Shown: positions 52,328-62,962, numbered from the stretch's first letter. The stretch is DNA of 64,000 nt from an uncultured Erythrobacter sp. (GCA_947501005.1 CANMTU010000001.1:248001-312000); one strand, 5' to 3'. Notes: generated from the sequence alone by a model not told the origin. Numbers and translations are program-made.

Positions 52328-53398
52328 TTACGCGCGCACCAGGCCGAGCGCGGCGTAGGCCGAGGCGAGCGTGGGGGCCGCGATCCCCCGCGCCTCCGCC
52401 GCGCCTTGCGCGAGGATCGCGCCGAGCGCCTCCTGATCCTCCAGCAATTGGGTGAAGCGCCGGGAAATGGGGCGCAGCGTCTCGACCAGCAATTCGCCCA
52501 GTGCCGGCTTGAACGCGCCGAACCCGGCGCCGCCATGTTCGCCCAGCACCTCGCCCACGCTGCGATCGGACAGGGCGGCATAGATGGTGACGAGGTTCAG
52601 CGCCTCGGGCCGGCCGACCAGCCCGGCTTCCTCGCCCGGCAGGGGTTCGGGATCGGTTTTCGCCTTCTTGACCTTCTTCATCACCGTGTCGGGATCGTCG
52701 GCCAGGTTGACCCGGCTCATGTCGCTCGGGTCGGACTTGCTCATCTTCGCGGACCCGTCGCGCAGGCTCATGATCCGGGCGGCGGCCGGGGGGACGATCG
52801 GTTCGGGCAGGGTGAAGACCGGGGCATCATTGCCCTTCGCGTCCTTCGGGGCGAAGTCGTTGTTGAACTTCTGCGCGATGTCGCGGGCGAGTTCGAGATG
52901 CTGTTTCTGATCCTCGCCCACGGGCACATGGGTCGCCTGGTAGAGCAGCACGTCGGCGGCCTGCAGAACCGGATAGGCGAAGAGGGCGACCGACTGGCCC
53001 TCGCGGTTCTTGCCTGCCTTGTCCTTCCACTGCGTCATCCGGTTGAGCCAGCCCATCCGCGCGGTGCCGTTGAGCAGCCATTGCAATTCGGCATGCTGCG
53101 GCACCTGCGCCTGGTTGAACAGGATCGAGCGCGCCGGATCGATCCCGCAGGCGACCAGCGCGGCGGCCATTTCCAGCGTTCCCTTGCGCAATTGCGCCGG
53201 ATCGTGCGGTTGGCTGATGGCGTGAAGATCGGCGAGGAAGAACAGGCATTGTGCTTTTTGCGCGCTGCCGGCTTCGGCTGCCTGTGCGCCCGAGCCCTCG
53301 CCCACCTCGTCCTGCATGCGGACCCAGTTGCGGATTGCGCCGAGGTAATTGCCGAGGTGGAGATTGCCGGTGGGCTGGATGCCGGAGACGACACGCAT
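52328..53398 (-). CDS. trpS: Tryptophanyl-tRNA synthetase
   Basis: A 356-residue class I synthetase. The HIGH-type motif is in [16 protein letters not shown] near residue 15 and the KMSKS loop is [13 protein letters not shown] near 216. Just after the first motif, residues about 36-50 form an Ala/Glu/Gly/Gln-rich insertion ([20 protein letters not shown]) not seen in most TrpS proteins. The rest is standard. It lies six bases after the end of murJ, so murJ-trpS are probably one transcript. Confidence 0.95.
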   Translation of the reverse strand: MRVVSGIQPTGNLHLGNYLGAIRNWVRMQDEVGEGSGAQAAEAGSAQKAQCLFFLADLHAISQPHDPAQLRKGTLEMAAALVACGIDPARSILFNQAQVPQHAELQWLLNGTARMGWLNRMTQWKDKAGKNREGQSVALFAYPVLQAADVLLYQATHVPVGEDQKQHLELARDIAQKFNNDFAPKDAKGNDAPVFTLPEPIVPPAAARIMSLRDGSAKMSKSDPSDMSRVNLADDPDTVMKKVKKAKTDPEPLPGEEAGLVGRPEALNLVTIYAALSDRSVGEVLGEHGGAGFGAFKPALGELLVETLRPISRRFTQLLEDQEALGAILAQGAAEARGIAAPTLASAYAALGLVRA

Positions 53399-53404
53399 GG
53401 ATAT

Positions 53405-55006
53405 TCAGTCCCGATCGGTTGAAGGCTCGTCCGGCGCGGGGGCGGCGGATGGCGAGCGGCGGACGAGTGCCTTGATGTCCCCCACGGCGAAGGCGCCGGT
53501 GACGAGGCAGGCCAGCGCGTAGACCGTCCCGCCGCCGGAAACAAGCAAGGCCAGCGCCAGGACCCGCGCCTCGAACGGGCCGGCCAGCAGGCCCGCCGCC
53601 AGCGGCGCCGCGAACCACAGCGCACCGCCCATGGCAAGCGCGGCCAGGGCGAGGCGGGGCAGGCGGCGGGCAAGCTGGGCGTCCATGGCGAACTGCCCCC
53701 GGCGCCGCAGCGTGGTGTAGAGGAGGACGGCGTTTAGCGTCGCCGAAACCGCCGTGGCCAGCGGCGGGCCGAGATAGCCGATGGTCGGGATCAGCGCCAG
53801 ATTGCCGGCGATATTGACCGCGATCGCGATCATCGCGAACCGCACCGGGGTTTTGGTATCGTGCCGCGCATAGAAGCCGGGGGTGAGCACCTTGATCAGC
53901 ACATAGGCCGGCAACCCGAGCGAGAAGGCGGCGAGCACCAGGGCCGTCGCCTCGGTATCGGCCGCGCTGAACGCGCCGTACTGGAACAGGCCGCGCACGA
54001 TCGGCTCGGATATGGTGAGGAAGGCGATGGTGGCGGGGATGGTCAGGAACAGCGCCAGCTCGATGCCGCGGTTCTGCGTGTGCATGGCCGCCTCGTGCCG
54101 CTCCTCCCCCAGCATGCGCGAAAGCGTGGGCAGCAGGATCGTGCCGAGGCCGATCCCGATCAGCCCCAGCGGCAACTGGTTCAGCCGGTCGGCATAATAG
54201 ATGTAGCTGATCGCGCCGGGTGCAAGCAGGCTGCCCGCCAGCGCGGTGGAAACGAGGAGATTGATCTGCGTCGCCCCGGCCCCGGCGGCGGCGGGCAGGA
54301 TCAGGGAAAACAGGCGCTTCATCTCGGGGTCGATCCGGGGCCGCCTGATGCGCAGCGAGACACCGGCGCGGCGGCAGCCCCAGATCAGGAAGACGAGCTG
54401 CAACGCGCCGCCCGCGGTTACCGCCAGCGCCTGGACCCGCGCGGTCTCATAGGGATCGTCGCCGTGGAACAGCGCCAGCCCCGCCACCATCGCCACGTTG
54501 AGCAGGATCGGCGCGGCGGCATTGACCCAGTACCGCTCGAGCGAATTGAGGATGCCGCCCAAGAGCGAAACCAGCGAGATCATCAGCAGGTAAGGCACCG
54601 TGATCCGCGACAGCATCACGGCATAGTCGAACTGCGCGGCCGTCGGCTCGTTGAAGCCGCCCGACAGGGCATAGGTCAGCGGCCAGGCGGCGGCCATCAG
54701 CGCGATGGTGAAGACGATCAGGATCGGCAGCAGCAGCGCCAGCGTCCGCTCGGCAAAATCGATGCCGGCCGGCTTGCCCCCGCCCTTGGCCACCCGGCGG
54801 TTGAACATCGGAATGAAGCCGGCCGCGAACGCCCCTTCGGCGAACAGCGCGCGAAACATGTTGGGCAGGCGGAAGGCGACAAGGAACGCGTCCGAAGCGA
54901 AGCCCGCGCCGACGAAGCGCGCCTGCAGCGCATCGCGGACCAGCGCCAGAACGCGGCTCACCAGCGTCAGCGAGCCGATCGTCCCGGCACTTTTCAGAAG
55001 GCCCAT
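53405..55006 (-). CDS. murJ: Lipid II flippase MurJ
   Basis: A 533-residue MOP-superfamily membrane protein with about 14 helices, moving lipid II across the inner membrane for peptidoglycan synthesis. The start SAGTIGSLTLVSRVLALVRDAL, the motif FRLPNMFRALFAEGAFAAGFIPMF and the central YYADRLNQLPLGLIGIGLGTILLP are the MurJ signatures, including the Arg residues essential in E. coli. Length is normal. It is 6 bases upstream of trpS and about 32 bases after secB on the same strand, so the three may be co-transcribed. Confidence 0.95.
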   Translation of the reverse strand: MGLLKSAGTIGSLTLVSRVLALVRDALQARFVGAGFASDAFLVAFRLPNMFRALFAEGAFAAGFIPMFNRRVAKGGGKPAGIDFAERTLALLLPILIVFTIALMAAAWPLTYALSGGFNEPTAAQFDYAVMLSRITVPYLLMISLVSLLGGILNSLERYWVNAAAPILLNVAMVAGLALFHGDDPYETARVQALAVTAGGALQLVFLIWGCRRAGVSLRIRRPRIDPEMKRLFSLILPAAAGAGATQINLLVSTALAGSLLAPGAISYIYYADRLNQLPLGLIGIGLGTILLPTLSRMLGEERHEAAMHTQNRGIELALFLTIPATIAFLTISEPIVRGLFQYGAFSAADTEATALVLAAFSLGLPAYVLIKVLTPGFYARHDTKTPVRFAMIAIAVNIAGNLALIPTIGYLGPPLATAVSATLNAVLLYTTLRRRGQFAMDAQLARRLPRLALAALAMGGALWFAAPLAAGLLAGPFEARVLALALLVSGGGTVYALACLVTGAFAVGDIKALVRRSPSAAPAPDEPSTDRD

Positions 55007-55038
55007 CGCCGCCGAGCCCTATCGCGGGGCGCGTACGC

Positions 55039-55566
55039 TCAGGCGTTGCCCTGCGGCGGCTGCGATGCCGCATCGCCCTGCTGCTGGCGCGCGGCGAGCT
55101 GCTGCTGATAGAGCTGCCCGAAATCCATCGGGTCGAGCACGAGCGGCGGATAGCCCGCATCGCGCGTCGCCTCGGCGATCACCGCCCGGGCGAAGGGGAA
55201 CAGCAGGCGCGGCGTTTCGGCATACTGGAACATGTGCGCCGCATCGTCGGGCACGTTGCGCATGCCGACGAGGCCGCAATAGGAAAGGTCGACCAGATAC
55301 ATCGTCCCGCTTTCGCACTTGGCGCTGGCGGTGATCTTCAGTTCGACTTCGAACACCTCGTCGTTCACCTTGTTCGAGGCGATGTTGACCTGAATGTCGA
55401 CCTGCGGCTGTTCCTGCCACTGGTAAGAGGTCGGCGCGTTCGGATTCTCGACCGACAGGTCCTTCACATACTGGCTGATGATGCCCGCGGCCGGCGCGGT
55501 ATCGGCCCCGTTCGGGCCGTTCGATTGATTGTCGAGGTCGGTGAGTACGTTGCCTTGGCTGGCCAT
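55039..55566 (-). CDS. secB: Protein-export chaperone SecB
   Basis: A 175-residue SecB, the tetrameric chaperone that passes unfolded preproteins to SecA. The core has ISQYVKDLSVENPNAP, VDIQVNIASNKVNDEVFEVELKITASAK and YCGLVGMRNVPDD, then FPFARAVIAEATRDAGYPPLVLDPMDFGQLY. The Gln-rich end is normal. It is divergent from the Tim44-like gene across 234 bases that contain a shared motif (see 55732). Confidence 0.97.
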   Translation of the reverse strand: MASQGNVLTDLDNQSNGPNGADTAPAAGIISQYVKDLSVENPNAPTSYQWQEQPQVDIQVNIASNKVNDEVFEVELKITASAKCESGTMYLVDLSYCGLVGMRNVPDDAAHMFQYAETPRLLFPFARAVIAEATRDAGYPPLVLDPMDFGQLYQQQLAARQQQGDAASQPPQGNA

Positions 55567-55731
55567 ATGCGAATATCCTGTGTCAGCGAGGGGGCGCGGG
55601 CGGGGCGGAAACCCGCCGGGCCCGCGACGATATGGCCGCGCGCCTAGCATCCCGCGCCCGGCGTAGCAATGCGCATCGCCGGGGCGCGATACCGGGGTTC
55701 TACGCGGTGCCGCATGGCGGGACGCGATCAT

Positions 55732-55751
55732 TGTCCGTTTGTAATTCCTTA
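55732..55751. promoter_or_regulatory. Motif shared with the DUF4345-coaBC intergenic region
   Basis: TGTCCGTTTGTAATTCCTTA matches 16 of 20 bases of 47371-47390. It partly overlaps the small palindrome CCTTAC-TAT-GTAAGG at 55747-55761, and lies between the secB and timA starts. Confidence 0.35.
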
Positions 55752-55800
55752 CTATGTAAGGCACATACCTGAAGGAACCGCCCGGCCCGCTGCCGCGTAG

Positions 55801-56496
55801 GTGAAAGACCAGCAGATTGGACGTATTGCCGTGATCTACGAGATCGTCATCCTTGCCGCGATTGCCACTTTCCTGGGGCTGCGGCTCTATTCCGTGCTCG
55901 GCCGCCGGTCGGAGCATGAGGAAGAGGTCATCCCGCACCGGCTGGACCGCAAGGATCAGGTCGCGCCGGGCAAGGAGACGTCGGCGGAAACGCGCACGAT
56001 CCGGCAGCCGCCGCGCAATCCGGCCGCGCAGGCGACCGGGGCGAGCGCCAACGAAACCGCGATCCGCGCGATCGCGGCGGCCGATCCGCAGTTCGATCTC
56101 ATGCAGTTCCTCGAAGGCGCCAAGGCCGCCTACGGCATGATCCTCGAGGCGTTCTGGAAGGGCGACCGCGAGACCTTGCGCGAATTGACCGACGACGATG
56201 TGTATGAAGGCTTCGCCTCCGCCATCGACCAGCGCGAAGCCGCCGGCGAAACGATGGACAACCGCCTGATCCGGATCGAGGATGCGACCGTGCATTCCGC
56301 CGATCTCGACGGGCGGCAGGCGCGCATCGCGGTGCGCTTCCTCGCCGACATCGCGGCGGTCACGCGCGACCGGGAGGGCGAACTGGTCGCCGGATCGCTC
56401 GACGATGCGATCGAGAGCCGCGACGTGTGGACCTTCTACCGCAATGTCGATTCGCGCGATCCCAACTGGGTGCTCGACGAGACCGATCAGGGCTGA
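55801..56496 (+). CDS. Tim44/TimA domain membrane protein
   Basis: A 231-residue protein with an N-terminal membrane helix (VILAAIATFLGLRLYSVLGRR), a Gln/Arg/Glu-rich linker (about 45-85) and a Tim44-like domain from about 95 (ADPQFDLMQFLEGAKAAYGMILEAFWKGD through FYRNVDSRDPNWVLDETDQ). The mitochondrial Tim44 descends from such proteins; the bacterial role in membrane-protein or exported-protein handling is inferred from the family and from divergence with secB. Start is GTG, either 55801 (an in-frame stop is immediately upstream) or 55831, which gives the more usual short N-terminus. Confidence 0.88.
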   Translation: MKDQQIGRIAVIYEIVILAAIATFLGLRLYSVLGRRSEHEEEVIPHRLDRKDQVAPGKETSAETRTIRQPPRNPAAQATGASANETAIRAIAAADPQFDLMQFLEGAKAAYGMILEAFWKGDRETLRELTDDDVYEGFASAIDQREAAGETMDNRLIRIEDATVHSADLDGRQARIAVRFLADIAAVTRDREGELVAGSLDDAIESRDVWTFYRNVDSRDPNWVLDETDQG

Positions 56497-56520
56497 GGCC
56501 TCACGCAAGAGGGAGGGGTC

Positions 56521-57714
56521 ATGCGGCGGTTCGGCGCAATGCTGGGTGCGGCCCTGCTGGCGGGGTGCGCGGGCATGGTGCCCGGCGGGCACCCGCCGCT
56601 CGATACCGGTGTCGCGCCCGCGCCGCCCCCGATCGCCGCCAGCACGGCCCGCGCGGCCAGCCTGCGGCCCGGTCCCGACATCGCCTCGCTGCCGATCGCG
56701 GCGGCTGATGCCGCTTCCGCGCTGTCTGCCTTCCGTGCCTCCTGCGCCAAGATCCTCTACCGCGACGATACCAGCGGGCTGACCATCCGGACCGACTGGC
56801 AGGCCCCCTGCGGCGCGGCGCAGAGCTGGACCGGCGATGCGCGGCAATTTTTCGCCAGCCAGTTCGAAAGCGTGATCGTCGGCGACGGCGCGGCTTTTGC
56901 GACCGGCTATTTCGAGCCCGAAATCCTCGGCAGCCGCGTGCGTGCACCGGGCTATGACGTTCCGATCTACAAGCTGCCGCCCGATCTCGTGCGCGCCTGG
57001 CCTGCCGACATGCCGGAAAGCGAACGCAGTGGGCGGCCGCCGCTCGGCCGCTATGACGAAAGCGGTGCCTTCGTACCCTATTTCGAGCGAGCCGAGATCG
57101 AGCAGGGCGCACTGGCCGGCAAGGGCCTCGAGATCGGCTGGGCGGCCGACGGGATCGAGTTCTTCTTCCTCCAGATCCAGGGTTCGGGCCTGTTACGCCT
57201 GCCCGACGGGTCGGTGACGCGGATCGGCTATGCCGGGCAGAACGGGCGCGAATATGTCGGCATCGGCTCGGTCATGCGGACACGCGGCCTGATCGGCGAG
57301 GGGCCGGGGCAGTATCCCGGCTCGATGCAGGGGATCGTGCAATATCTGCGCGAGCATCCGCAGGAGGGCGCCGACCTCATGCGGCTCAACAAGAGCTGGA
57401 TCTTCTTTCGCGAACTTAACACCGACGGTCCGCTCGGCTCGCTGGAAATCCCCGTGCGCCGGGGCGACAGCGTGGCGGTCGATCCCAAATTCGTGCCCTA
57501 TGGCGCGCCGGTCTTCCTCGATCTCGACCGGGACGTGGCCGACGGCTTGTGGATCGCGCAGGATACCGGCGGCGCGATCAAGGGCGCCAACCGGTTTGAC
57601 ACCTTCTGGGGCAATGGCGCCGACGCGCGCGAGATCGCCGGCAGCATGAGCGGGCGGGGCCGGGCGCTGATCCTGCTGCCCAGGGGAACGCTCGCCCGCC
57701 TCACCGCGCAATGA
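56521..57714 (+). CDS. mltA: Membrane-bound lytic murein transglycosylase A
   Basis: A 397-residue lytic transglycosylase that cleaves peptidoglycan glycan strands with formation of anhydromuramic acid. It is a lipoprotein (lipobox LAGC, Cys near residue 17). The MltA fold has FFASQFESVIVGDGAAFATGYFEPEILG, LQIQGSGLLRLPDGS, IGSVMRTRGLIGEG and the catalytic Asp in IAQDTGGAIKGANRFDTFWG. It is 25 bases after the Tim44-like gene and its TGA overlaps the smr start, a conserved order in related genomes. Confidence 0.95.
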   Translation: MRRFGAMLGAALLAGCAGMVPGGHPPLDTGVAPAPPPIAASTARAASLRPGPDIASLPIAAADAASALSAFRASCAKILYRDDTSGLTIRTDWQAPCGAAQSWTGDARQFFASQFESVIVGDGAAFATGYFEPEILGSRVRAPGYDVPIYKLPPDLVRAWPADMPESERSGRPPLGRYDESGAFVPYFERAEIEQGALAGKGLEIGWAADGIEFFFLQIQGSGLLRLPDGSVTRIGYAGQNGREYVGIGSVMRTRGLIGEGPGQYPGSMQGIVQYLREHPQEGADLMRLNKSWIFFRELNTDGPLGSLEIPVRRGDSVAVDPKFVPYGAPVFLDLDRDVADGLWIAQDTGGAIKGANRFDTFWGNGADAREIAGSMSGRGRALILLPRGTLARLTAQ

Positions 57715-58283
57715 CCGCGCCGCGCGGGTTGAGCGAGGAAGAGGCGGCGGCGTGGAACACCCTCGCCGCGACGGTGACGCCGCTCGAACCGGTCAGAGCC
57801 AGACGCAAACCGCCCACTACCCAACCCGCGAAGGCTGCCGAGCCGAAGGTGGCGGCGAAGCCTTCCGCACCGGCAGCACCACGGCCCAGACGCCAGACTG
57901 TCAGCCCACCGAAAGCGGTTCCCCCGCCGCCACCGCCGCCCGGGCTCGATTCGCATTGGGAGCGGCGGATGAAGGCCGGTTCGGTGGAGCCTGACTTTAC
58001 CCTCGATCTCCACGGCCATGGCCTCGATGCGGCCTATACGCGGCTGATGAGCGGGCTTGCGCAAGCGCGGGCAATGGAGGCGCGCACCATCCTCCTCGTC
58101 ACCGGCAAGTCGCGCCCGGTCGATCCGGCGGACCGGGGGACGCGGCGCGGGGCGATCCGGGCCAAGGTGCTCGACTGGCTGGCCGCCTCCAGCCATTCCT
58201 CCGCCATTTCCGCGATCCGGCGGGCGCATCGCCGCCACGGGGGCGAAGGCGCGCTTTACATTATCCTGCGTCGCCCGCGTTAG
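57711..58283 (+). CDS. Smr domain protein
   Basis: A 190-residue protein with an Ala/Pro/Lys-rich disordered first half (residues about 25-85, with a Pro run near 70) and a C-terminal Smr domain: FTLDLHGHGLDAAYTRLM, ILLVTGKS and HRRHGGEGALYIILRRPR, where the first is the LDLHG box and the TGK loop binds RNA or DNA. Smr domains act as endonucleases in MutS2 and elsewhere. ATG 57711 overlaps mltA stop (ATGA). Confidence 0.92.
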   Translation: MTAPRGLSEEEAAAWNTLAATVTPLEPVRARRKPPTTQPAKAAEPKVAAKPSAPAAPRPRRQTVSPPKAVPPPPPPPGLDSHWERRMKAGSVEPDFTLDLHGHGLDAAYTRLMSGLAQARAMEARTILLVTGKSRPVDPADRGTRRGAIRAKVLDWLAASSHSSAISAIRRAHRRHGGEGALYIILRRPR

Positions 58284-58394
58284 CGGCCGCTCGCCGGGAT
58301 AAACGCCGGCAAGTCTTGTTTATTCTCGCGTTCCGGCAACCCGATGGCCCGCGCGCCGTTAACCATTGGAAATCCCCACAATACGGAGCGGTAC

Positions 58395-60488
58395 ATGGCC
58401 GACGAATTCGAGCTGTCTGAAGGCGGCGCCAATCATCAGAAACCCCGCGGCGACGACGACGTGATGACGACCGCACAAGGCATGCCGATCGCGGACGATC
58501 AGAACTGGCTCACCGCCGGCCCGCGCGGCCCGCAACTGCTCGAGGATCAGATCGCGCGCGAGAAGATCTTCCACTTCGACCACGAACGCATTCCCGAACG
58601 CGTCGTCCATGCCCGCGGATACGGCGTGCACGGACATTTCGAGCTGAAGAAGGCGATCCCGCAATATTCGCGCGCCCGCATCTTCAACGAGGAAGGCGTC
58701 AAGACGCCGACCTTCACGCGTTTCTCCACCGTCGCCGGCAACAAGGGTTCGCCTGACCTCGCGCGCGACGTGCGCGGCTTCGCGACCAAGTTCTACACGC
58801 CGGAAGGCAATTGGGACCTCGTCGGCAACAACATCCCGGTGTTCTTCATCCAGGACGCGATCAAGTTTCCCGACCTGATCCATGCCGCCAAACCCGCGCC
58901 CGATCGCGGCTTTCCCCAGGCGCAGACCGCGCATGACAATTTCTGGGACTTCGTCAGCCTGAGCCCGGAATCGATGCACATGATCATGTGGATCATGTCG
59001 GACCGCACGATCCCGCGCAGCTTCCGCTTCATGGAAGGCTTCGGCGTGCATACGTTCCGGCTGGTGAACGCCGAAGGCAAGTCGCACTTCGTCAAGTTCC
59101 ACTGGAAGCCGAAGCTGGGCCTCCAGTCGGTCATCTGGAACGAGGCGCTAAAGGTGAACGGGGCCGATCCCGACTTCCACCGCCGCGATATGTGGGATTC
59201 GATCGACGCCGGCGATTTCCCGCAATGGGATCTCGGCATCCAGGTGTTCGACGACGAGTTCGCCGAGAATTTCGAGTTCGACGTGCTCGACGCGACCAAG
59301 ATCATTCCCGAGGAACAGGTCCCGGTCGAGATCATCGGCACCCTCACGCTCGACGCGAATGTCGACAATTTCTTCGCCGAGACCGAGCAGGTCGCCTTCT
59401 GCACCCAGAACATCGTGCCCGGCATCGACCATTCCGACGATCCGCTGCTGCAGGGGCGCAATTTCAGCTATCTCGATACGCAGCTGAAGCGGCTCGGCGG
59501 CCCGAACTTCACGCATATCCCGATCAACGCGCCCAAATGCCCCGTGCGGCATTTCCAGCAGGACGGGCACATGGCGATGACCAATCCCAAGGGCCGCGCG
59601 AATTACGAGCCCAACAGCTGGGGTTCGGGCGACGGGGCCGAGGAGGATCGCGGGCCGCGCGCCTGCTCCACCCGCGGGTTCGAATCCTATCAGGCCCCGG
59701 TGACCGGCCCCAAGGTTCGCGTGCGCAGCGAAACCTTTGCCGACCATTACAGCCAGGCGCGGCAGTTCTACGTCTCGCAGACGCCGGTCGAACAGACCCA
59801 CATGGCCAATGCCCTGACATTCGAGCTGTCCAAGGTCGAGCGGATGGATATCCGCAAGCGCATGATCGGTCATCTGCGCCATATCGACGATGGTCTGGCA
59901 CAGGAGGTTTCGGACGGTATCGGGCTCGACGAATTGCCCGAGAAGGTTCCCTTCGCCCGCCAGCCGATCACCGACTTGCCGGAAAGCCCGGCCCTGTCGA
60001 TCATCAAGAACGGGCCGAACAGCTTCAAGGGCCGCAAGCTTGGCATCTACATCGCGGACGGCGCGGATGCAGGCGTGGTGAATGCGCTCAAGGACGCGGC
60101 CAAGGGTGCGGGGGCGATGGTCGAGATCATCGCGCCGCACATTGCCGGGGCGAAACTGTCCGACGGGACCAAGCTGAAGGCCGACGAGAAGATCGATGGC
60201 GGCCCCTCGGTGGTCTACGACGCGGTGGCCGTGGTGATGAGCGAGGAATCGGCCAAGCGCTACAACGCCGACAAGCCGAGCATCGATTTCGTCAACGATG
60301 CCTTCGCCCATGCCAAGTTTGTGGCTTACGTTCCCGCGGTCAAACCGCTGTTCGAATGTGCCGCGGTGTGGAACTGGATGGATGACGGGTTCGTCGACGT
60401 CTCGGGCGGCAAGGACGCGGCGAAGAGCTTCATCGAGAAGTGCGGCCAGCTGCGCTATTGGGACCGCGAGAGCGTCAAGCAGGACTGA
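58395..60488 (+). CDS. katE: Large-subunit (HPII-type) catalase
   Basis: A 697-residue clade II monofunctional catalase, splitting hydrogen peroxide. Catalytic His is in [13 protein letters not shown] near residue 76, Asn in [13 protein letters not shown] and the haem-ligand Tyr in [18 protein letters not shown]-terminal glutamine-amidotransferase-like domain (from [15 protein letters not shown], about 550-690) is present as in E. coli KatE. GGAG lies 9 bases before ATG 58395. It is convergent with katG, with a shared terminator between. Confidence 0.95.
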   Translation: MADEFELSEGGANHQKPRGDDDVMTTAQGMPIADDQNWLTAGPRGPQLLEDQIAREKIFHFDHERIPERVVHARGYGVHGHFELKKAIPQYSRARIFNEEGVKTPTFTRFSTVAGNKGSPDLARDVRGFATKFYTPEGNWDLVGNNIPVFFIQDAIKFPDLIHAAKPAPDRGFPQAQTAHDNFWDFVSLSPESMHMIMWIMSDRTIPRSFRFMEGFGVHTFRLVNAEGKSHFVKFHWKPKLGLQSVIWNEALKVNGADPDFHRRDMWDSIDAGDFPQWDLGIQVFDDEFAENFEFDVLDATKIIPEEQVPVEIIGTLTLDANVDNFFAETEQVAFCTQNIVPGIDHSDDPLLQGRNFSYLDTQLKRLGGPNFTHIPINAPKCPVRHFQQDGHMAMTNPKGRANYEPNSWGSGDGAEEDRGPRACSTRGFESYQAPVTGPKVRVRSETFADHYSQARQFYVSQTPVEQTHMANALTFELSKVERMDIRKRMIGHLRHIDDGLAQEVSDGIGLDELPEKVPFARQPITDLPESPALSIIKNGPNSFKGRKLGIYIADGADAGVVNALKDAAKGAGAMVEIIAPHIAGAKLSDGTKLKADEKIDGGPSVVYDAVAVVMSEESAKRYNADKPSIDFVNDAFAHAKFVAYVPAVKPLFECAAVWNWMDDGFVDVSGGKDAAKSFIEKCGQLRYWDRESVKQD

Positions 60489-60514
60489 CGCGGCTTTTCA
60501 TCGAAAGCCCGAAC

Positions 60515-60547
60515 AAAAGGGCCCCGGCATCGCTGCCGGGGCCCTTT
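60515..60547. terminator. Bidirectional terminator between katE and katG
   Basis: A 12-bp perfect stem (AGGGCCCCGGCA at 60518-60529 with TGCCGGGGCCCT at 60534-60545) around loop TCGC, with AAAA before and TTT after, so it can end both convergent catalase transcripts. Confidence 0.9.
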
Positions 60548-60569
60548 CTCGTTTATGTGGTCGCAGCGC

Positions 60570-62783
60570 TCAACCGTGATACCTGGCGTAGCGCAGATCG
60601 AAGCGGTCGGCTTCCATGACCTTGGTCCACGCGGCCACGAAGTCGCGTGCGAACTTCTCCTCATGGCCCCGCTCGCCATAGACTTCGGCGACCGAGCGCA
60701 ATTGCGAGTTCGAGCCGAAGACGAGATCGGTGCGGGTCGCGGTCCAGCGTTCGGACTTGTCCTTGCGGTTGCGGCCGATGAACTTCTCGTCCCCGCTTTC
60801 ATCGACGACCTCCCAGAAGGTGTTCATGTCGAGCAGGTGGGTGAAGAAGTCGTTCGACAGCACGCCCTTGCGATCCGTGAACACGCCCTCGTCGCCGGCG
60901 CTGGAGTGGTTGGCCCCCAGCACCCGCATCCCGCCGACCAGCACGGTCATTTCCGGGATCGATAGGCCGAGCAGGCTGGCCCGGTCGACCAGGATGTCCT
61001 CGGTCTTCACGCTGTGCTTGGTCTTGAGGAAGTTGCGGAACCCGTCGGCGAACGGCTCCAGCGGCTCCCAGCTTTCGGCGTCGAAATCCTCGCGTCGGGC
61101 ATCGCCGCGCCCGGCGGAGACCGGAACGGTGATGTCGAACCCGCCATCCTTCGCCGCCTTCTCGACCGCCGCCGCACCGGCGAGCACGATGGCATCGGCC
61201 AGCGAAATCGATCCGCGCAGCTCATCGAGCCGGGAAAGCACCTTCCCCAGTTCCTCGGGATCGTTGGCCTTCCAGTTCTTTAACTCATCGAACCGGATAT
61301 GCGCGCCGTTCGCGCCGCCGCGATGGTCGGACTTGCGATAGGTGCTGGCCGAGGCCCATGCCGTCTTGACCAGTTCGGACACGGTCAGCCCGCTGTCCAG
61401 CACCTTGCTCTTGAAGCTTGCCACGTCGCCGTCCGAAACCTGCGTCCCGGCGGGGATCGGATCCTGCCAGATCAGCTCCTCGCTCGGCACGTCGGGGCCG
61501 AGATAGCGGATCTTGGGGCCCATATCGCGATGGGTCAGCTTGAACCACGCGCGGGCGAAGGCATCGTCGAGCGCCGCCTGGTCGTTGAGGAAGCGTTCGG
61601 AAATCCGGCGATAGTCCGGGTCGCGCTTCAACGCCATGTCGGCAGTGGTCATCATGGTGGGGACCTTCTTCGACGGATCGCGCGCATCGGGCGCCAGGTC
61701 CGCCTCTTCCTGGTTGATCGGCTGCCATTGCTTGGCCCCCGCCGGGCTTTCCACCAGCTCGTAATCGTATTTGAACAGCAGGCGGAAATAGTCATTGCCC
61801 CACTGGGTCGGGTTGGGCGTCCACGCGCCTTCGATGCCCGAAGTGGTGATGTGCCCCTTGTCGATCTGTTCGGCATCGGTCGCCCAGCCGAAACCCATCA
61901 TGTGGATGTCGCCGCCTTCGGGCGCGCTCGACAGCGTGTCGGGCGGGGCCGCGCCATGGCACTTGCCGAAGGCATGGCCGCCGGCGGTAAGCGCGACGGT
62001 TTCCTCGTCGTTCATCGCCATCCGGCCAAAGGTTTCCTTCATGTCGCGTGCCATGCCTTCCGCATCGTGCGGATTGCCGCCCGGACCTTCGGGGTTGACG
62101 TAGATGAGGCCCATCTGGATCGCGGCGAGCGGGGTTTCGAGCGCCTTGCCCTCATCGGGAATGATGCGGGTTTCGACGCCCTGATCGACCCAGAGTTCTT
62201 CCGAACCCCAGTAGATGTCGTTCTCCGGCTCGAACACGTCCTTGCGGCCGCCGCCGAAGCCGAACACCGGGCCGCCCATGCTTTCGATCGCAACATTGCC
62301 GGTCAGCACGAACAGGTCGGCCCAGCTGATATGCTTGCCGTATTTCTGCTTGATCGGCCACAGCAGGCGGCGCGCCTTGTCGAGATTGCCGTTGTCGGGC
62401 CAGGAGTTGAGCGGGGCGAAACGCTGTTGCCCGCTGGAGGCGCCGCCGCGCCCGTCGCCGGTGCGATAGGTGCCGGCCGCGTGCCATGCCATGCGGATGA
62501 AGAACGGGCCGTAATGCCCGTAATCCGCCGGCCACCAAGGCTGGCTGTCGGTCATCAGGGCCTTGAGGTCGGCCTTCAGCGCATCGTAGTCGAGCAGGTT
62601 GAAGGCTTCGCAATAATCGTAATCCTCGCCCATCGGATCGGGCGTCTGCCCGCCTTGCGTGAGGATGTGCAGATCGAGGGAATCCGGCCACCAGTCGCGA
62701 TTGGTCCGGCCGAGCAGGGCGCGCACGCCGCCATTGCCGGTAAAGGGGCAGCCGCCCGAAATCGATCCTGTCTCTGCGTCCAT
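60570..62783 (-). CDS. katG: Catalase-peroxidase KatG
   Basis: A 737-residue bifunctional haem enzyme with two peroxidase-like domains. The active domain has [21 protein letters not shown] near residue 95, with distal Arg-Trp-His, and the Met-Tyr-Trp adduct positions are expected at the Tyr in [11 protein letters not shown] and the later Met; proximal His is in [14 protein letters not shown]. The C-terminal domain lacks haem but has [16 protein letters not shown]. It degrades peroxide, including at low concentration, alongside KatE and AhpF. Divergence from ahpF is not present; ahpF lies upstream on the same strand, separated by about 198 bases with a hairpin and possible operator. Confidence 0.97.
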   Translation of the reverse strand: MDAETGSISGGCPFTGNGGVRALLGRTNRDWWPDSLDLHILTQGGQTPDPMGEDYDYCEAFNLLDYDALKADLKALMTDSQPWWPADYGHYGPFFIRMAWHAAGTYRTGDGRGGASSGQQRFAPLNSWPDNGNLDKARRLLWPIKQKYGKHISWADLFVLTGNVAIESMGGPVFGFGGGRKDVFEPENDIYWGSEELWVDQGVETRIIPDEGKALETPLAAIQMGLIYVNPEGPGGNPHDAEGMARDMKETFGRMAMNDEETVALTAGGHAFGKCHGAAPPDTLSSAPEGGDIHMMGFGWATDAEQIDKGHITTSGIEGAWTPNPTQWGNDYFRLLFKYDYELVESPAGAKQWQPINQEEADLAPDARDPSKKVPTMMTTADMALKRDPDYRRISERFLNDQAALDDAFARAWFKLTHRDMGPKIRYLGPDVPSEELIWQDPIPAGTQVSDGDVASFKSKVLDSGLTVSELVKTAWASASTYRKSDHRGGANGAHIRFDELKNWKANDPEELGKVLSRLDELRGSISLADAIVLAGAAAVEKAAKDGGFDITVPVSAGRGDARREDFDAESWEPLEPFADGFRNFLKTKHSVKTEDILVDRASLLGLSIPEMTVLVGGMRVLGANHSSAGDEGVFTDRKGVLSNDFFTHLLDMNTFWEVVDESGDEKFIGRNRKDKSERWTATRTDLVFGSNSQLRSVAEVYGERGHEEKFARDFVAAWTKVMEADRFDLRYARYHG

Positions 62784-62853
62784 GATAGTCTCTCCTAAAT
62801 CAGACTCGGGTTATGGCGTCCGAGTATGGCGAGACTATGCTTCGTGGCCGATC

Positions 62854-62877
62854 ATCCGTCCAATCGATTAATCGGAT
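62854..62877. promoter_or_regulatory. Candidate operator upstream of katG
   Basis: The perfect 10-base palindrome CGATTAATCG (62865-62874) lies 82-91 bases before the katG start, inside a wider imperfect dyad ATCCG...CGGAT (62854-62877). LysR-type regulators such as OxyR bind dyads of similar position and A/T character, but this is not a match to the OxyR consensus. Confidence 0.35.
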
Positions 62878-62924
62878 GGGAATGATAGCGTGAGGCGATT
62901 GCACGGTGACCCGTTCGCCCAACG

Positions 62925-62962
62925 CGAAACGCCGCTCTCCCGGTGGGGAAAGCGGCGTTTCG
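62925..62962 (-). terminator. Terminator after ahpF (minus strand)
   Basis: CGAAACGCCGCT (62925-62936) pairs perfectly with AGCGGCGTTTCG (62951-62962) around a 14-base loop. It lies 20 bases after the ahpF stop on the minus strand; no long T-run is present. Confidence 0.6.

Noticed and set aside
58363-58370. TTAACCAT upstream of katE as a CtrA half-site
   Set aside because: A single half-site without the second TTAA seven bases away is expected by chance.
62784-62850. OxyR consensus (four ATAG/CTAT blocks) upstream of katG
   Set aside because: Only one partial block (ATAGTCTCGCCATAC on the minus strand) was found; too little for a call.
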